Part shown: positions 41,653 through 53,310 of the stretch, piece after piece | Numbering within the stretch: position 1 is the first letter of the stretch | Layout: every line of letters begins with the position of its first letter | Source of the DNA: Ashinkailepas kermadecensis | Taxonomy: Eukaryota > Arthropoda > Thecostraca > Neolepadidae | Direction of reading: 5' to 3' | Assembly: GCA_034440615.1 (NCBI GenBank) | Contig: JAOTOM010003698.1 | Coordinates: 62,001 to 126,000 of the forward strand | DNA length: 64,000 nt | Program-made: the position numbers and the translations under genes | Notes under the pieces: model-generated | Seen by the model: the letters and a program-made list of their open reading frames with translations, nothing else | What the model was told of the DNA's origin: nothing | The model's database searches: none

Positions 41653-42308
41653 AAACACCACTTGCTTTTCATCTGTACCGGACTTGACGCCACTTCATAG
41701 GGCGTGTCCAGGTTTTTGTGGGAACGGGAGCGAGGGTACGAGGCAAAATTTTCCTTTTACAAACCGTGGGCATCATCTATAATTGTTTTGCCACTAAATG
41801 CTCCCGAAATTTCCAGCTTAACGAAACTTTAGCTGCTACCACTCTTTTTCTAAATATGCAGGGTGCAAAATGCGAGGTGCGGTCAAAATTGCAAAGTCAT
41901 GCACCAACAAAGCATATTACCTTCCTTTCCTGCGTCATGTGATTAATGTTCACATACGTCCCATTGGTGTAGTTCCCAGCCTGTACTTCATTCAACCGGA
42001 ATTAAACATAAAAGGATCACCCTCGACATGACCAAACGCCCGTCTCTGAAGTTACAAGCGCTTTGCGAGTAAGGGAAGGCAACAAGTAATTATTGATGTT
42101 CGCAATGAAATTTGTTTCGATTGGATGTTTTGCGTTTTAATTATCCGGCAATTTTCCTATTTCGCTTCCCGCTTGTGCCAACTACCCGTCGTTCATGACT
42201 TTACGCATGTGCCTTCTGTCGGATCATTGATACGAGTCTGAGTAGCTTCTTCTGAAGCAGCGATCTGTTGTGAGTGTTCTGACTTTCCGTTTCCATTGGA
42301 TCGTGCAG

Positions 42309-42671
42309 AAAGAATGGCCGCTGCATGACCGACGCAGTCGATGCGCCCCTAAGCTCCAGAAAGAATGGCCTGTGTTCAGGCGGTAAAGTCATCTTGGGAC
42401 CAAGACGAACTAAATCCGAGCTCCCACCCCATGTCGCGGTATCTGCGCCACCATCGCCCGGCGTGCCGACATTGACGCCGTACGTCGTCTGGACCCGTCA
42501 GGGGTGCCGTGAAGCGTCGGCGGCGTCGGCTCGATTCTGCCACGCGTGCAGCGGCGTGCGCGGCGCTGCCGCCGCCTCCTGCAGCTTCTGCGAGTCTGCG
42601 CTGTGTGGCGACTGCCTGGCGAGCTGCCGCCGCTGCCCGGGCACCTTCTGTCGGCACTGTCGTGTGGTCGT
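42309..42671 (+). CDS. SIVA-like exon with Cys-rich domain
   Basis: Acceptor ATCGTGCAG, donor GT|GTGAGT. The first 17 codons lie between two equivalent acceptors, CAG|AAAGAATGGCC at 42306 and 42357, in the same frame. An internal ATG at 42325 could also be a start if the gene begins here. Encodes CHACSGVRG through RHCRVV. Confidence 0.82.
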
Positions 42672-43682
42672 GTGAGTAGCTCCCGGCTGGCTGACCGCTC
42701 GTTGCCGCGTCGGCACCTGCCGGAGCGCGTTCGCGTCCAGTGAGACCCCTACGATTGGATACATATTTGCCGAGCTCCACCACCGGGATTCTGCGCCGCA
42801 AGCACAGTCGGATTTGTACGTATGCTGTTGACGGTGATTTCGCAACAGCGTCGCACTATTCCCAAATTCATTAAATGTTACGCGTCATGTATATGTAAAT
42901 GCATTAGTTTGTTCTCCTATTGGTATGAAGAGGATCAAGTTATGTTGATCAAGCTGATCAAAACAAGGGAGGATGCGAATGGATTCGCTGTGGGTCGTAA
43001 TGTTGGCTCGAATAACGCCTAAATAGTTATAATGGAACATAAACATGTTACTCCAAATTGAAGTTTCTCCTCATTAATTGATGATTTATTGATTGAAGCG
43101 ATTGCACCAATTTCGTTCGTATGTATTTGTTGATGTATTTCTCTGCCGGAAATGTTGCCGGAAATTGCGTAAATGTTGTCACGCAATGTAGAGAGCAGAC
43201 TTGGGTCGATTTTGAGGATGGAAGTTTTGCATTTATTGAGACGATCTTCTGACGACTCGCGTGGATAAAAAGACACTTGCATTTCCTGAGCTCCGGTTCG
43301 CTGAAGATAAACTGCATGCGTCAGCCAACATTTCGAACGCTATCAATGTTGAAAGGAAAAGGCCCTTATCCAAGCAAGATTGACTTATAACGGGCACACA
43401 GTACATACTTGCAGTCTTGCAGTCATGCAGTGCAAGTCTGCGGTACTTCTTTCATTAGTCCTTTAAAACATTCCTGCGTTTGTTCTTTCATCGAATAGTT
43501 ATGTTTTTGTGCATTTACTCTTTTGTCGTCTGTTACAGTCACAAAATCACCAGATCCATCCCCGTGTGCGCCTGTTTTGTCTGTTTCTGTGTGGTGCTGG
43601 AAGCAGTGTTTGACGTGACGCCCTACTTTCCAGGTATGACCGGCAGGATGACGTAACGGTTTGTCTCTCCTGTAACCGGTAG
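42309..43682 (+). CDS. SIVA-like apoptosis-associated zinc-binding protein, 3' exons
   Basis: SIVA proteins are small cytoplasmic/nuclear adaptors, first found bound to the TNF-receptor family member CD27, and linked to apoptosis. Two exons are visible: 42309-42671 and 43634-43682. They join in phase (GT|G) across a clean GTGAGT…CTTTCCAG intron. The product has a VILGP segment like the LIGP of other family members. The C-terminal Cys array then appears in family order: CHAC, CSFC, ALCGDC, CRRC, CRHC, then YDRQDD and CLSC, ending NR and TAG. The spacing matches the human protein closely. N-terminal exons are not certain (see 39654). AATAAA follows at 44118. Confidence 0.82.
43634..43682 (+). 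CDS. SIVA-like terminal exon
   Basis: Acceptor CTACTTTCCAG. Encodes YDRQDDVTVCLSCNR then TAG at 43680-43682, supplying the last CxxC pair of the zinc-binding domain. Confidence 0.82.
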
Positions 43683-44117
43683 CGGACTGAGCCCGCCGCT
43701 GCCGCTCGGCAGTTCCGCTCTCGACGAGTTCTCCGTCAGTCGGTAGGTCTTTCAGTGTTCAGCAGATCTCTCCCAGGCTCGGTAGACCGCTTCTGCGTTG
43801 TGGAGGTCTTTCTGTGTTGCCAGACCTCTGTTGGCCAACTGGAATACCTGCCATTTCTGGTTTTGGACGCTCGACCGCTAACTACATGGACAATTTTGCG
43901 GTGGAAGCTGAATAAGTGTCCGCTACCTGTGTGTGTGTGTTGTTCGCGACGATTTTGTCGGTGTGCCGATGGTGTGTCGCGCTCGCCGTTGATGTTTTTT
44001 TGCTCTTGTACCCCGGCGCTGAACCGTGAAAATGTTCCAGTTGTCTTAATCGAACATCGATCCACATGTGGATTTGGTGTTCCCAATGCACTGTTCATGT
44101 ACTCTGTGATTGTGTCA

Positions 44118-44123
44118 AATAAA
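44118..44123 (+). terminator. Polyadenylation signal AATAAA of the SIVA-like gene
   Basis: TCAAATAAACGTGG about 435 bases after the stop codon, in the sense strand. It is the first clear AATAAA in the 3' region. Confidence 0.6.
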
Positions 44124-45080
44124 CGTGGCCATTAACGATGTCCCTGGTTTATATCGATTAGTGCTTGTTTGATGTAAAGCATGATTATGCACTGCACTTT
44201 TGAAATGACCGCCCTTGCAATTATTCGGAAGATTGATTACGCGCATTACATTTCTGGTACAAACCAACATTCGATACGTTCAAACGATAACATTTGTTAA
44301 AGGTCCGCCAAACAAAATCAGGTGACCAGAAGTACCCCCTCGTCTTACTCCATTTTTTTACTTCGGCTCCTCCCACAACTCCATCCAGCTAAGCATAAGC
44401 TTGTTGCTGGGTGGAATATTGGAGGAACTAAGGTTGGGTGTTTTTTAACTTCTATATATAATTAAGCACACAAACACGTATACGCACACGCCCACGCACA
44501 CACATACACATACATGCACATGTGTATGCCTGTGGTATCTGACAGATATAGTGAATGCATAGGTCATTGAGTATTTGCTAAAAAAAAGTATGTCTCAACG
44601 TGATTTTTTTAAAGAACAGTCTTTTCTTCGTGTTTAGTACCACCGTATGCAGGAAATGTTTTGCTGTAATATTCCAAAGCATGAAATGGTGACGAGACGT
44701 TAATTTGTGTTTGGATAGCTGTATTGGAAGTGGTTTTGTAATCTTGTGGAGAATGGGGTATTCAGGGATTCTGTGAAAAGAAGTCTAATAGAATGAGACA
44801 GCTGGTTATGAATGATTTTTTGCATAATAAGCAACATATGAATTTTTGCTATATCTTGGAATTTTAAAATTTTGTTGCGGTCACGGTTAATTGAAGCGCG
44901 TAGTCAAAATGTGGTTTTTGAGGAAAACCGGTTTCAATCCCGTCTCGGGATCGTCATCGGTTCATTTTATTTCAGTAAGGTTAAAAATGACATCTCGTTC
45001 ACATTTGAATTATTTACACACAACGTGACCACCACGACAAAACACTTCCAGTGTACAATTAATATATACACGACCGATGA
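44124..45080. other. Intergenic, no recognised gene
   Basis: Contains a short CA/CG-rich stretch ACACACAAACACGTATACGC at about 44468-44510 and otherwise AT-rich unassigned sequence. Confidence 0.4.
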
Positions 45081-45249
45081 TGGAACGTTGCATGGCGGTG
45101 GCTAAAAGGCAGCAGTTTAATAGATGGCTTGGGCAGAAAGAAACAGCGAGAGAGAGAGAGGTAGATAGAGAAAAAGAGAGAGAGACAGGACAGAGACATC
45201 AAGGAAAGGTGGAGAGAAAGACAGAAAGATGGAGGGAAAGGAGACTGAG

Positions 45250-45679
45250 ACAGAGACCGGTGACTGTTGAGCGTGGGATTTGTTTCTGTTTGTATGAATA
45301 TTGCTTCTTTGATTTTCCGCGGTCTGTCTCGTGTCAAATGCAAGTGTATCGGTGTTATCCCAGTCTATCGTATGTCCTGTGTCAAAGCTATGTTCGGCTG
45401 TGGCCTCTATTTGTGTAGTCCAGTAGTTTTGTGGCTGTCAGATGTCTCGTGTTCTTTACGTCGTTCTTCTACGTTCCTGCCAGTTTCACCTACATAACCT
45501 TGCGTACAATCCTTGCAAGTCATTCTATACACCGGCCCTGGTTGTTTCATTCTGTGGATTTTATCCTTGGGATTAACGAGCAGGTTTCGTATTGTTTTGT
45601 GCGGCTTAAAGTAGGTTTTGATATTGTATTTGGCGTTAATTCGTCGAAGAGCTTGTGATATACCGTCTACGTTTGGCAA
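45250..45679 (-). pseudogene. Penelope-like GIY-YIG endonuclease
   Basis: Reads KPHKTIRNLLVNPKDK, then GPVYRMTCKDCTQGYVGETG with RNVEERRKEH, the PLE type of GIY-YIG nuclease with a Cys pair before the GYVG. A frameshift near 45410 moves the frame to AEHSFDTGHTIDWDNTDTLA and RPRKIKEAIFIQ, the usual PLE C-terminus. Confidence 0.85.
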
Positions 45680-45839
45680 AACGATTATCCTCTATCGTTC
45701 TGTGGTGTCAGTATCGTTTCTGTTGGTCCCACCTGTACTGTCTCTGGTGTCTGTCCTCTCCGTCTTGTCGGTGTTGACTGTCGTGTTCCTGACGTCCTGA
45801 GAACTTGTGACCTGATCATTGGTGTCCGCTGTATGTTTG

Positions 45840-46420
45840 TCAGTCGTCAGTCGTGTCCCTAATTACTTTATTTGCCAGTGAAGTGCGATAGTCATTATCT
45901 TTCAGCATGGCTCCGTTGCGTTGAAATTCTGAATTCCGTGCATTTGTATCGGCCGAGAGAGTCAGTACTCGTACGAGCGCCTCTTCTCGTTTTTGTGCCG
46001 GCAGGTGGTGACTCCCATAGTTTAGGTACTGTCCGCTAGCTGTGTGTTTGTAATAGACACTACTTTGTATTCGTCCATTTGATGTCTGAACTAAGAGCAT
46101 GTCTAGGAGTGGTAGTTTACCGTCCACTTCAACCTCTACCGTAAACTTGATAGACGGGCTCAGAGTATTCAAACTAATCAAGAATGGCGGTATGTCATTA
46201 GGACGCATCGCAGCTACTATGTCATCAACGTATCGGTGCAATATGAATGGCGCCGGATCCAGGGTCATGGCTCTCCTTTCCAGGTTTTCCATGAAGATAT
46301 TGGCTACAGCTGGGGCCAGCGGTGACCCTATTGGTGCGCCAAACAGCTGTTGGAAGTGTTTGCCCCGGAAGTGGAAGAAAGTTGTGCGTAATATGAGCTC
46401 TAGTAGGCTACTGATCTATG
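45840..46420 (-). pseudogene. Penelope-like RT domain
   Basis: Reads FRGKHFQQLFGAPIGSPLAP, then FMENLERR, ILHRYVDDIVAAM with the YVDD catalytic pair, KLPLLDMLL and SVYYKHTASGQYLNYGSHH. These are characteristic PLE RT blocks. An in-frame TAG just upstream (about 46421-46423, before ISSLLELIL) and the missing N-terminal RT blocks show inactivation. Confidence 0.85.
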
Positions 46421-46700
46421 TAGGTGTCATGCACGTACGGTCTTCTAGAGTCATATCCTCCAGCAACGATCTGGTCTGGGTGCGGTGCAGAATTTGTGCC
46501 AGTTTTGTGTTCACAACATGATGATGTGAACCGCTGCCGCTCGTTTAATTCTAGACCACACATACCCAATCAGGGTATGTATATTTATTTGGCTCACATA
46601 TTCTCGCCACGATAGCTGATTCGCCATCCGGACGGAACGTCTTGCCAGAGCCCTGGCCCTACGGAAGAATATCATGTTTTGTGTAGTAGTCTACTGAATT

Positions 46701-47620
46701 TTATCTATGCTCTTTTCCTCGCACGTATGGCGTCTCTGCATTATTCCGTTCACCATGGGACTGCAGTACGCCGGGAAGCACCAGAGGTGCGATGTATGCA
46801 TGCTGATGCAGACTGTAGGAGCAGTGCGGTGAATTCTCCCACATATTGTGGTTGCTCCTGGTCATCGGCTGACCACGCTGCTCAGGCAGTGCTGCGTAGT
46901 TTGTCCAGTTTGCTTTGTGAAGATTCCATCGTGACCGCCTCAGTCCAAAGACTGGGCCATCACGGTATTCGATCAAAACTGGGAAGTGGTCACTTCCCAG
47001 AGGGTCACTGTCCACCGACCAATCAAAATATTGTACCAGCTGGGGACTGGAAACACCCGAGTCCAGCGCAGAAGTTCGTCGAGATGGCAAACTAAAGTGA
47101 GTGCTGATACCTGTATTTAAAATACACATGGTCTCCTTGTGTAAAAATTGTTCCATAAGACGTACATGACTATTCACGTTTGAGCAACCCCAAACAGTAT
47201 GGTGTGCGTTAAAATTAATTAACATCTCATGTTTCATTCGTAGATGGGAACGCAGTCCCAGGAGGTTGGTAGACGCTGCACAACGAAATCAGACGCCGAT
47301 CGCAGTGCACCCTTGCAGCAACGGCTTGGAGGGCAATGTTCAAGAGTAGACGTTGCGCGGAAACACTATGGTGAATACCTAGGATTACTCCACCATGGGG
47401 GATAGTGTCACTTGCCACTTCTTTTCGGTAGAGGGTGTATCACTTCACCTGAATAGCAGAGTCTGGCGACAGCTTTGTCTCCTGCAGGCAGAACGCCGGA
47501 GGACAAGACTTGTTGAGCACCGCCTGCAGGTCATGGGCACTGCTTCTCAATCCCCTGCAGTTCCATTGTAAAACGGCCTGCGTAGAGGGCTATGTTAAAA
47601 ATGGGTTGAAACAGGTCAGT
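46701..47620 (-). pseudogene. LINE ORF2, AP-endonuclease part only
   Basis: Starts near 47575 with LQWN-like coding and LQETKLSPDSAIQV after frame repair, then GGVILGIHHSVSAQRL, VHCDRRLISLCSVY, INFNAHHTVWGC (usually GDFNAHH), SRRTSALD and the SDHFPVLI motif at about 46975. Stops or frameshifts occur near 47230 and 47420. The RT is absent after 46701. Confidence 0.78.
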
Positions 47621-48414
47621 TCATGGCGAACTAGCCGGGGCCCACGGGTCGGATGATGGACGCGCTCGCACCCTCTGACTGACCCCGCCGGTTGGCGAGA
47701 CTGACCAGGGCGAGACGCGCTTCAGGCCTGTTGCAGGCGACCAGCAGGACTGGTCGGCTGCCTGTGGAGGTGTGAGAGGTGGGCCCATCACCCTCCCAGT
47801 CTCTGCGGCATGGAGAGAGCTGGCTTGGGGAGTTGGGGACGATGGGGGCAGGCCTTGAGGGCCTGTCTTCCTACACTTGGCAACGTGTCCCTTGACCCAG
47901 CTCTGGCTGTCCGGCCTGAAGCCTCCGTCCAAGTCGGGAACCCCTGAGCGGAGCTCAATTGCTAGGTGTGATCGAGTCTTGGGTGCGACCACCGGTGCCC
48001 GGCCGGAGGCCACGCCCTTCTCTTCAGAAATGGTTGATGGAGGAGGGGCAGTTGGGGTGGTTCGGGAGGTCGTAGGGATGTGTTGCGTAGGCTTAGGGTT
48101 GGTGATGGTGGCGGATAAGGATTGGAGGTTGGAGTGGGATTTCCGGTGCTTCTCGTCGGTTGAACGAGACTCTGTGACGTCGGTATCACAAGTCACGGGC
48201 CTGGAGAGCTTCTGGGTTTGTCCCCAGTGGGGATGGAATGTTGTGCCGAGGAGGAGGTGGGTAGGGGAGAGTTGGAGGTAATGGTTGAGATGGCTGGGGA
48301 GGGGTTGGGCTTGTATAAAGAAGGACGGGCAGTCCTCTTGAAATGCTGGGCCTGGGTCCACTCACCTCCTTGAGGTGTCGCTACGGGATCCTCAGCTGAG
48401 GACCTTCTCATCAC
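47621..48414 (-). pseudogene. Pro/Ser/Thr-rich frame between LINE ORF1 and ORF2
   Basis: Frames of 73 and 246 codons with low-complexity P/S/T content and no domain, such as TTSRTTPTAPPPST. Probably the C-terminal part of ORF1 or the inter-ORF region of the I-like LINE. Confidence 0.5.
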
Positions 48415-48448
48415 TGTCTGCGGAGAGGAAGCTCTTTCCTCTATCGGA

Positions 48449-49643
48449 TTACATTAAATGCCAAAGGCACGCATCAGGGCACTGAGCTGATTTAGAAGAT
48501 GTGAGGCACTCTTGTGTGTGTGTGTGTGGTTGCATAGGAAAATGTGTGATGCTAGGATTCAGCTTTACCTTTGCAGCATATGATATTATTGGATTGGCTG
48601 CCTCATAGAGCTCACGCGCCTCGCCAAATGTAATATTTTTCAACTTTTGATCGCAACTACCTCCTCTTTCAAGAAAATGGGACAATAGCGGTCATAGGCA
48701 ATGTTGGGTTATTTATCTGGGCTGCAATGAGAACAGTGTGTACTCTGCGTTTCACATTTTTTATCGCACATGCTCCACAGATACACATCTTCCACATGTC
48801 TCGCGGTTTCGACAATGTTGCGATGTGTGTAAAAATCGGGAGCACCGGAAACACCTCATAGGATTTGGGACAAACACACGGACTTTCACGCGGACATACC
48901 CGACGAAGATGAACTCAGGAAGATCCGTTGTACGCAAAGTTAAGATAATGTTGTTTGTTGGTTGCATTTCTTGCCTTTTTCTAATGGAAATTCTTGGGGC
49001 CTCTACTACTCCCCAGTCTGACAGACCATCCACAATGTCGGCATCGGAAACATCTCGTAAGTCGTAACAGTTGATAACTCCTTTAGATACATTTTTGGTG
49101 TTGTAGGGTCGAATTTCGATGCGTACGGTGACTATTCGCCTGCTGGTTTCATGTTGTGCTGTGTATGATATTTCGGTAGCACCCATTGCCATCCTTGCGT
49201 CCTCAGCGGTTTTAAATTCAACTTCTAGTCTATCGTCTCTTGAGCTTTCCGCTCCTCAGTACAGATCCTAGCTTGTCACAAGCTTCCTTTCTCTGGAACG
49301 GGGTAAGCAGTGATAGTTTCTTGTCTTCGTCTAATGATTTTATAATTAAGATATGAGGCGTAGGCAGACCAGTATCTAGGCCGGGTACTGCATGCGTCTC
49401 GCTCGGATACCTGGTAGGTCGGCTCGTCTGTCCCCTACTATAGGGGACAGGTAAGTTGTTTTTTGTGTTTGATGTTGGCATGTACTTGTGTTTGAGTTCG
49501 GCTCCTCGAGGCGCCCCACCGCATATGGGCCATACTGTGGGGGGGGGACGCCTGTATCCCGCGGACGGGAGGACGCCAGGCGCCCGAAGAGCTATACGGG
49601 GCAGTCGGCGCCTTCGCTCGGCCGGGAGAGAGAGGCTCACCAC
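48449..49643 (-). pseudogene. LINE ORF1, gag-like with CCHC zinc knuckle
   Basis: Spread over several frames: ILIIKSLDEDKKLSLLTPFQ (49390-49260), SYTAQHETSRRIVTVRIEIR, IILTLRTTDLPEFIFVGYVR, then RCFRCSRFLHTSQHC, a C-x2-C-x4-H-x4-C knuckle, and CGRC. Further on CSHC, CPIFLKE and LKNITFGEARELYEA follow after frame changes (48680-48560). Binds element RNA in related LINEs. Frameshifts show it is dead. Confidence 0.75.
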
Positions 49644-50040
49644 CCCTGCCGAGCTACAGCGCCGCCCACCCCTTGACCCCTGCCGGCCAGGCCAACAGGC
49701 GCTGGGCCGGGGCCCAGACCTTCGGCCTGAGGCGACATATCGCTTGGCCCGTATGGGGCCCTACGGACCCGCCTACCCCTTCGGGATATCAGACCAGAGG
49801 CGTGTTGCTCCCCCGTCACAACTAGCACCGTGCGACGGGAGACCTCAGCCTCCAGGACTCCATCAACCCCGGAGGCGGGCCGAAGGGGCGCGACTACCCC
49901 GATAAAACTGAGCTGGCGGGCAGGACCGGGAAGTTGTCCTACCTGCTCATAGTAGAGAGAGGTGGTGTTGCAGGGCCAGGTGAAGGACATTGATGTTGAA
50001 ATTTGGATGGGCATTGGAATGGGAGGGTATGAATGGAAGG

Positions 50041-51399
50041 ACGAGTGAGGTTAGTATTACCTAGTATTACCCCTCCCCGGTGGACTGGGTCAACGGATCC
50101 TTGGGGCACGCAATCCCCTCATCACGGAAAGGTGGTGCCTCGTCGGGGGATACAATGATTCTGAATTCACAAGCTTCGGTGGAAAATGACTTCCCGTTCT
50201 GTTTCACCGTGTGACAGTGCTGGAAGTATGGCGCCTTTTTGGAACTTTGCCCATCCAGAGAATTATACACTCCAAAAAAAAATTCTTACATTGTGAGATC
50301 TCATGAAGAGCATAGGTGTTGTTTTATGAAAATGATTTGGGGGCAGTGCTACAGGATTAATTTAGCTACAAGATGTGGTTGTTTCACACGCGTACCGAAG
50401 GAGGGGGTGGTATCCGCCCACTTCTCCCGTTCTTTTACATTGTCTTCTAAACTGGCGGCGATATTGTAATGCAATGTTCCCTGCCTTTGTTAATAATCGA
50501 TAAGCGCATCCTATGCAACACAAAATCGAAATCCGTTAGTAAATATAGGAATGATATGGGTGCCAAATCGACCGACCGGGCGGTGGCCGGCAAGCGTTCA
50601 AGGTCACAAAGACTGTCGGTACGGTGGAGCGGCGGTGCGGTGAGGCAGCCGATCACGACCTCATTTGCATGCATGATATGCAGATCCGGGGTGGGTTGTG
50701 ATGGTTCAGACCCCCTGGTTGGTGACTGCTAATGCTAATTTCTCATCTACACTTATCAATCTGACAATTTTCTGACCAGAACACCTTTAGTGCTTATGCA
50801 CTGTATGAGAGAGCACTTATTCGTGAAAGTGTGAGCACGAGACTTGTGCAATATCAACAGCAATAACACAAGAAATCGTACAAACGTATTTCACCACTAT
50901 TGCAAGCCGTTCCCACTTGCAATACCAAAACCAGTGCTGTTCAGAAAGAGCGGGCAATGCTATGAGAAACTAGCCTCATTCACCTATAATGGACGGTATG
51001 TTTCAGTAGTTTTTTGCACAAGGATGGACATGGTAAGATTTGCAGATATGTGATAATTAACTTGGTCCACTGCGCTATTCCATTTCAATCCTGGGGATCC
51101 CATACATCGCATGTACGGTGCGCAAGATTCATTGCAGCCCAAAGCACCCATCTTCGAGTGTGCACTAATGTCAATGTTTCCCATATTTCTCCCGTGCTAA
51201 CGAAATCATATACTTTGCCTTGTCTTACCCTGATTCCTTATGATGCTGATTCAGTCCCACTCCCTTTTTCATGCTTTTCAATCTCAATTGCTATCAGGAG
51301 TAGCTCCACGAAACTTGGTGGCTGTTCACAGTTTTCGTGTACATGTGGTGTCATAATGTCAACATGTTGCCTCGACATGGCTGCATCTACAGCAGGCCC
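50041..51399. other. No recognised gene
   Basis: Short frames at 50067-50270 (minus) and 50844-51053 (plus) lack known motifs. The first may be part of the adjacent LINE's 5' region. Confidence 0.35.
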
Positions 51400-51790
51400 A
51401 TCCACAACACATCGACAAGAGCATAACACCCAATATTATATATTTTGATTAAAATAATTGTGTTGGGTTATCTGATGCACTGAATCCAGCTATGCCATTT
51501 TTAGAAAGATCAGGTCAATGGTCAAGGAGCTATAGCCTCTGGCATTTCTGAGATGCCACCTAACAATGGTGTATTTTGAGGTCCTTAACACAATGAAGAA
51601 CAAACCGAATTATGCAAAAGCATATATCGGTGAACTCACAACATTGCACTGCATGCTTTGGTTCTTGCTGAATTTTCGCTTACGGGTTCTTTGAAATCGT
51701 GACCTAGTTTGACCTTCGAGACAGTCACAATGCTATTTTGGAAATGCAGAAGCGACGAAGGATGATTTGTGAAATGCTAGATCGTCACCT
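51400..51790 (-). repeat. Family C arm, inverted (left)
   Basis: Read on the minus strand it gives AATAGCATTGTGACTGTC, TGAGTTCACCGATATATG, CATAATTCGGTTTGTTCTTC, then TTGTTAGGTGGCATCTC and CTCCTTGACCATTGAC. The same order of words occurs at 54240-54960 on the plus strand, so the two arms are inverted about a 2.4-kb centre that carries a transposase-like frame. Confidence 0.7.
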
Positions 51791-52339
51791 GTAGGAAGAA
51801 CAGAAACATCAATGTTTTCACCTTATACAATATATTTCTGCACCAATGCCAGCATATCAAAAATGTACGATCATATTTCACCCACAACACTGAATGGATT
51901 ATAACTCCGCCAACCACTGTAATATTAACTTTCTGGTGTTTCAAACCCCACATTCTGGAAACGAAAAAAATGAACGTCATTGACTGAGTAAGCGTATTCA
52001 TCGTGAACTGTTTGAGAACAAATTTGGCGCGGACGCATTCATAGAGACATGTTGAGCCTGAAATGAATCGAATTGGAGCGTGAGCTGTCTACATCAGTGT
52101 AATAAAATAAAGTAGCATAATTACACAATGCGATGTAATACAATAAGGTGTTGCAGTACAGTATTATAATGTAATGCAATGTGATGATCTACAGATCTGC
52201 AGATCATCCCATACCTTGTCAGAATCCCAGTGCAGACTGATGATCTGTCACTGCGATAATATCAATAAAAAAATGGATCAGAGCGCACACTAACTCGTCT
52301 CATTTCACCCAGCTACCATTAACACACGCGCCGCATCGG

Positions 52340-53310
52340 TAGACAGTTAATGGACTATTTCGGTTCTGTGGGTCACTGGTGCGAACTTGTGGTGCCCCTG
52401 TGTTCCCTTCGCCGTGACGGCTTTCGAGAAGCGCTCGATGAGGTGGGTCGTAGCGTTTATTGCCTCCTGCTTTGATACAAGTATGTACTTGATGCTGTTG
52501 ACTAGCTTGTGCGACAGATACTCAAACATGTCCTCCTCCGTCAGTACCTGGTTGCTGAGCGGGCGCTTGAGGCTCTCTTGAGCGGCGGCACGCTTGGCTG
52601 TGTCCCCGATACCGTCGTAAACGCTCTTGCCATGAGATGCGACAAAAAATGCCACTCACAGGGTACCCCAAAATCTGTCTGACGGTAACACATATTTATG
52701 CAGTTTGCTTATTCGTATACTGTGCAACACTGCCGTCTCTGAAATAAATATTTTTGGAGTTCAGGTACTGCGGTCCGAATTTCTGGGATAAGCCGCTGCA
52801 GGAACACATGCACCATGTCATGTTGTGCTTTGTGCCGTCAGAGATACAACAGTAGCTCTGATGGCACAGTACCTCGTCCTCACGCCAGTACACTACAAAC
52901 TGGTGCCCCGTACACAGGGACGAATCCCAGTAGAAACCTTGAGCTACATACTGCACCACAAAATAATAATTTTCAGCGAAATCGCACTGGGCAATCGCTT
53001 CGCCCTCCTTGCCAGTAGCCTTTGCGTAGGTGAAGTACTGACCTTGTTTGTTAGCCACAAAGTGGTGTCTGGTCAGCTTAACGGCTTGCTGGCTCAAATA
53101 TATCATGCTTTCCTCTTTGGTCTACACTATTTCTACGAGTGCACATTGATGCATGCTCATCCACTGTCTGTACCTAATCTCATTATCCATGTCATCATCT
53201 GGGGCTGAATCACTTTCACTCTCTTCCCCTGATTTGTCCGTGAGGATAATCCTTAGAAAGTTCATCACCCCGTCTTCACTAGGGCAGTCCTCATGTTGTG
53301 TATCATACAA
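52340..53310 (-). pseudogene. Transposase-like protein of an uncharacterised arthropod repeat family
   Basis: Minus-strand pieces: LTRHHFVANKQGQY, IAQCDFAENYYFVVQYVAQG, LCTGHQFVVYW, FRDGSVAQYTN, then VASHGKSVYDGIGDTAKRAA and FEYLSHKLVNSI. From memory, the ordered set DFAENY, DG..AQY and HGKS..DG..G recurs in many arthropod and cnidarian proteins annotated as uncharacterised. The spaced acidic residues suggest an RNase-H-like transposase, which is inference. A frameshift after AQYTN (about 52700) and another at the T-run near 52650 break the frame. The upstream acidic piece ILTDKSGEESESDSAPDDDM (53260) belongs to the same protein. Confidence 0.6.

Larger units (their letters stand above)
45080..46600 (-). 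mobile_element. Penelope-like retroelement, decayed
   Basis: Minus-strand fragments in the order RT (46420-45840), GIY-YIG endonuclease (45679-45407) and C-terminal tail (45420-45250) define a Penelope-like element. Stops and frame changes separate the parts. A GA-rich simple repeat lies at its 3' end (45145-45250). Boundaries are approximate. Confidence 0.85.
46690..50040 (-). mobile_element. I-like non-LTR retrotransposon without RT
   Basis: In the minus strand: a GC-rich leader (50040-49650), a gag-like ORF1 with zinc knuckles, a Pro/Ser/Thr-rich stretch, and an AP-endonuclease domain. The sequence then stops without an RT and meets the Penelope-like relic. Two ORFs with CCHC knuckles fit the I/jockey-type LINEs, but clade assignment needs the missing RT. 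Confidence 0.75.
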
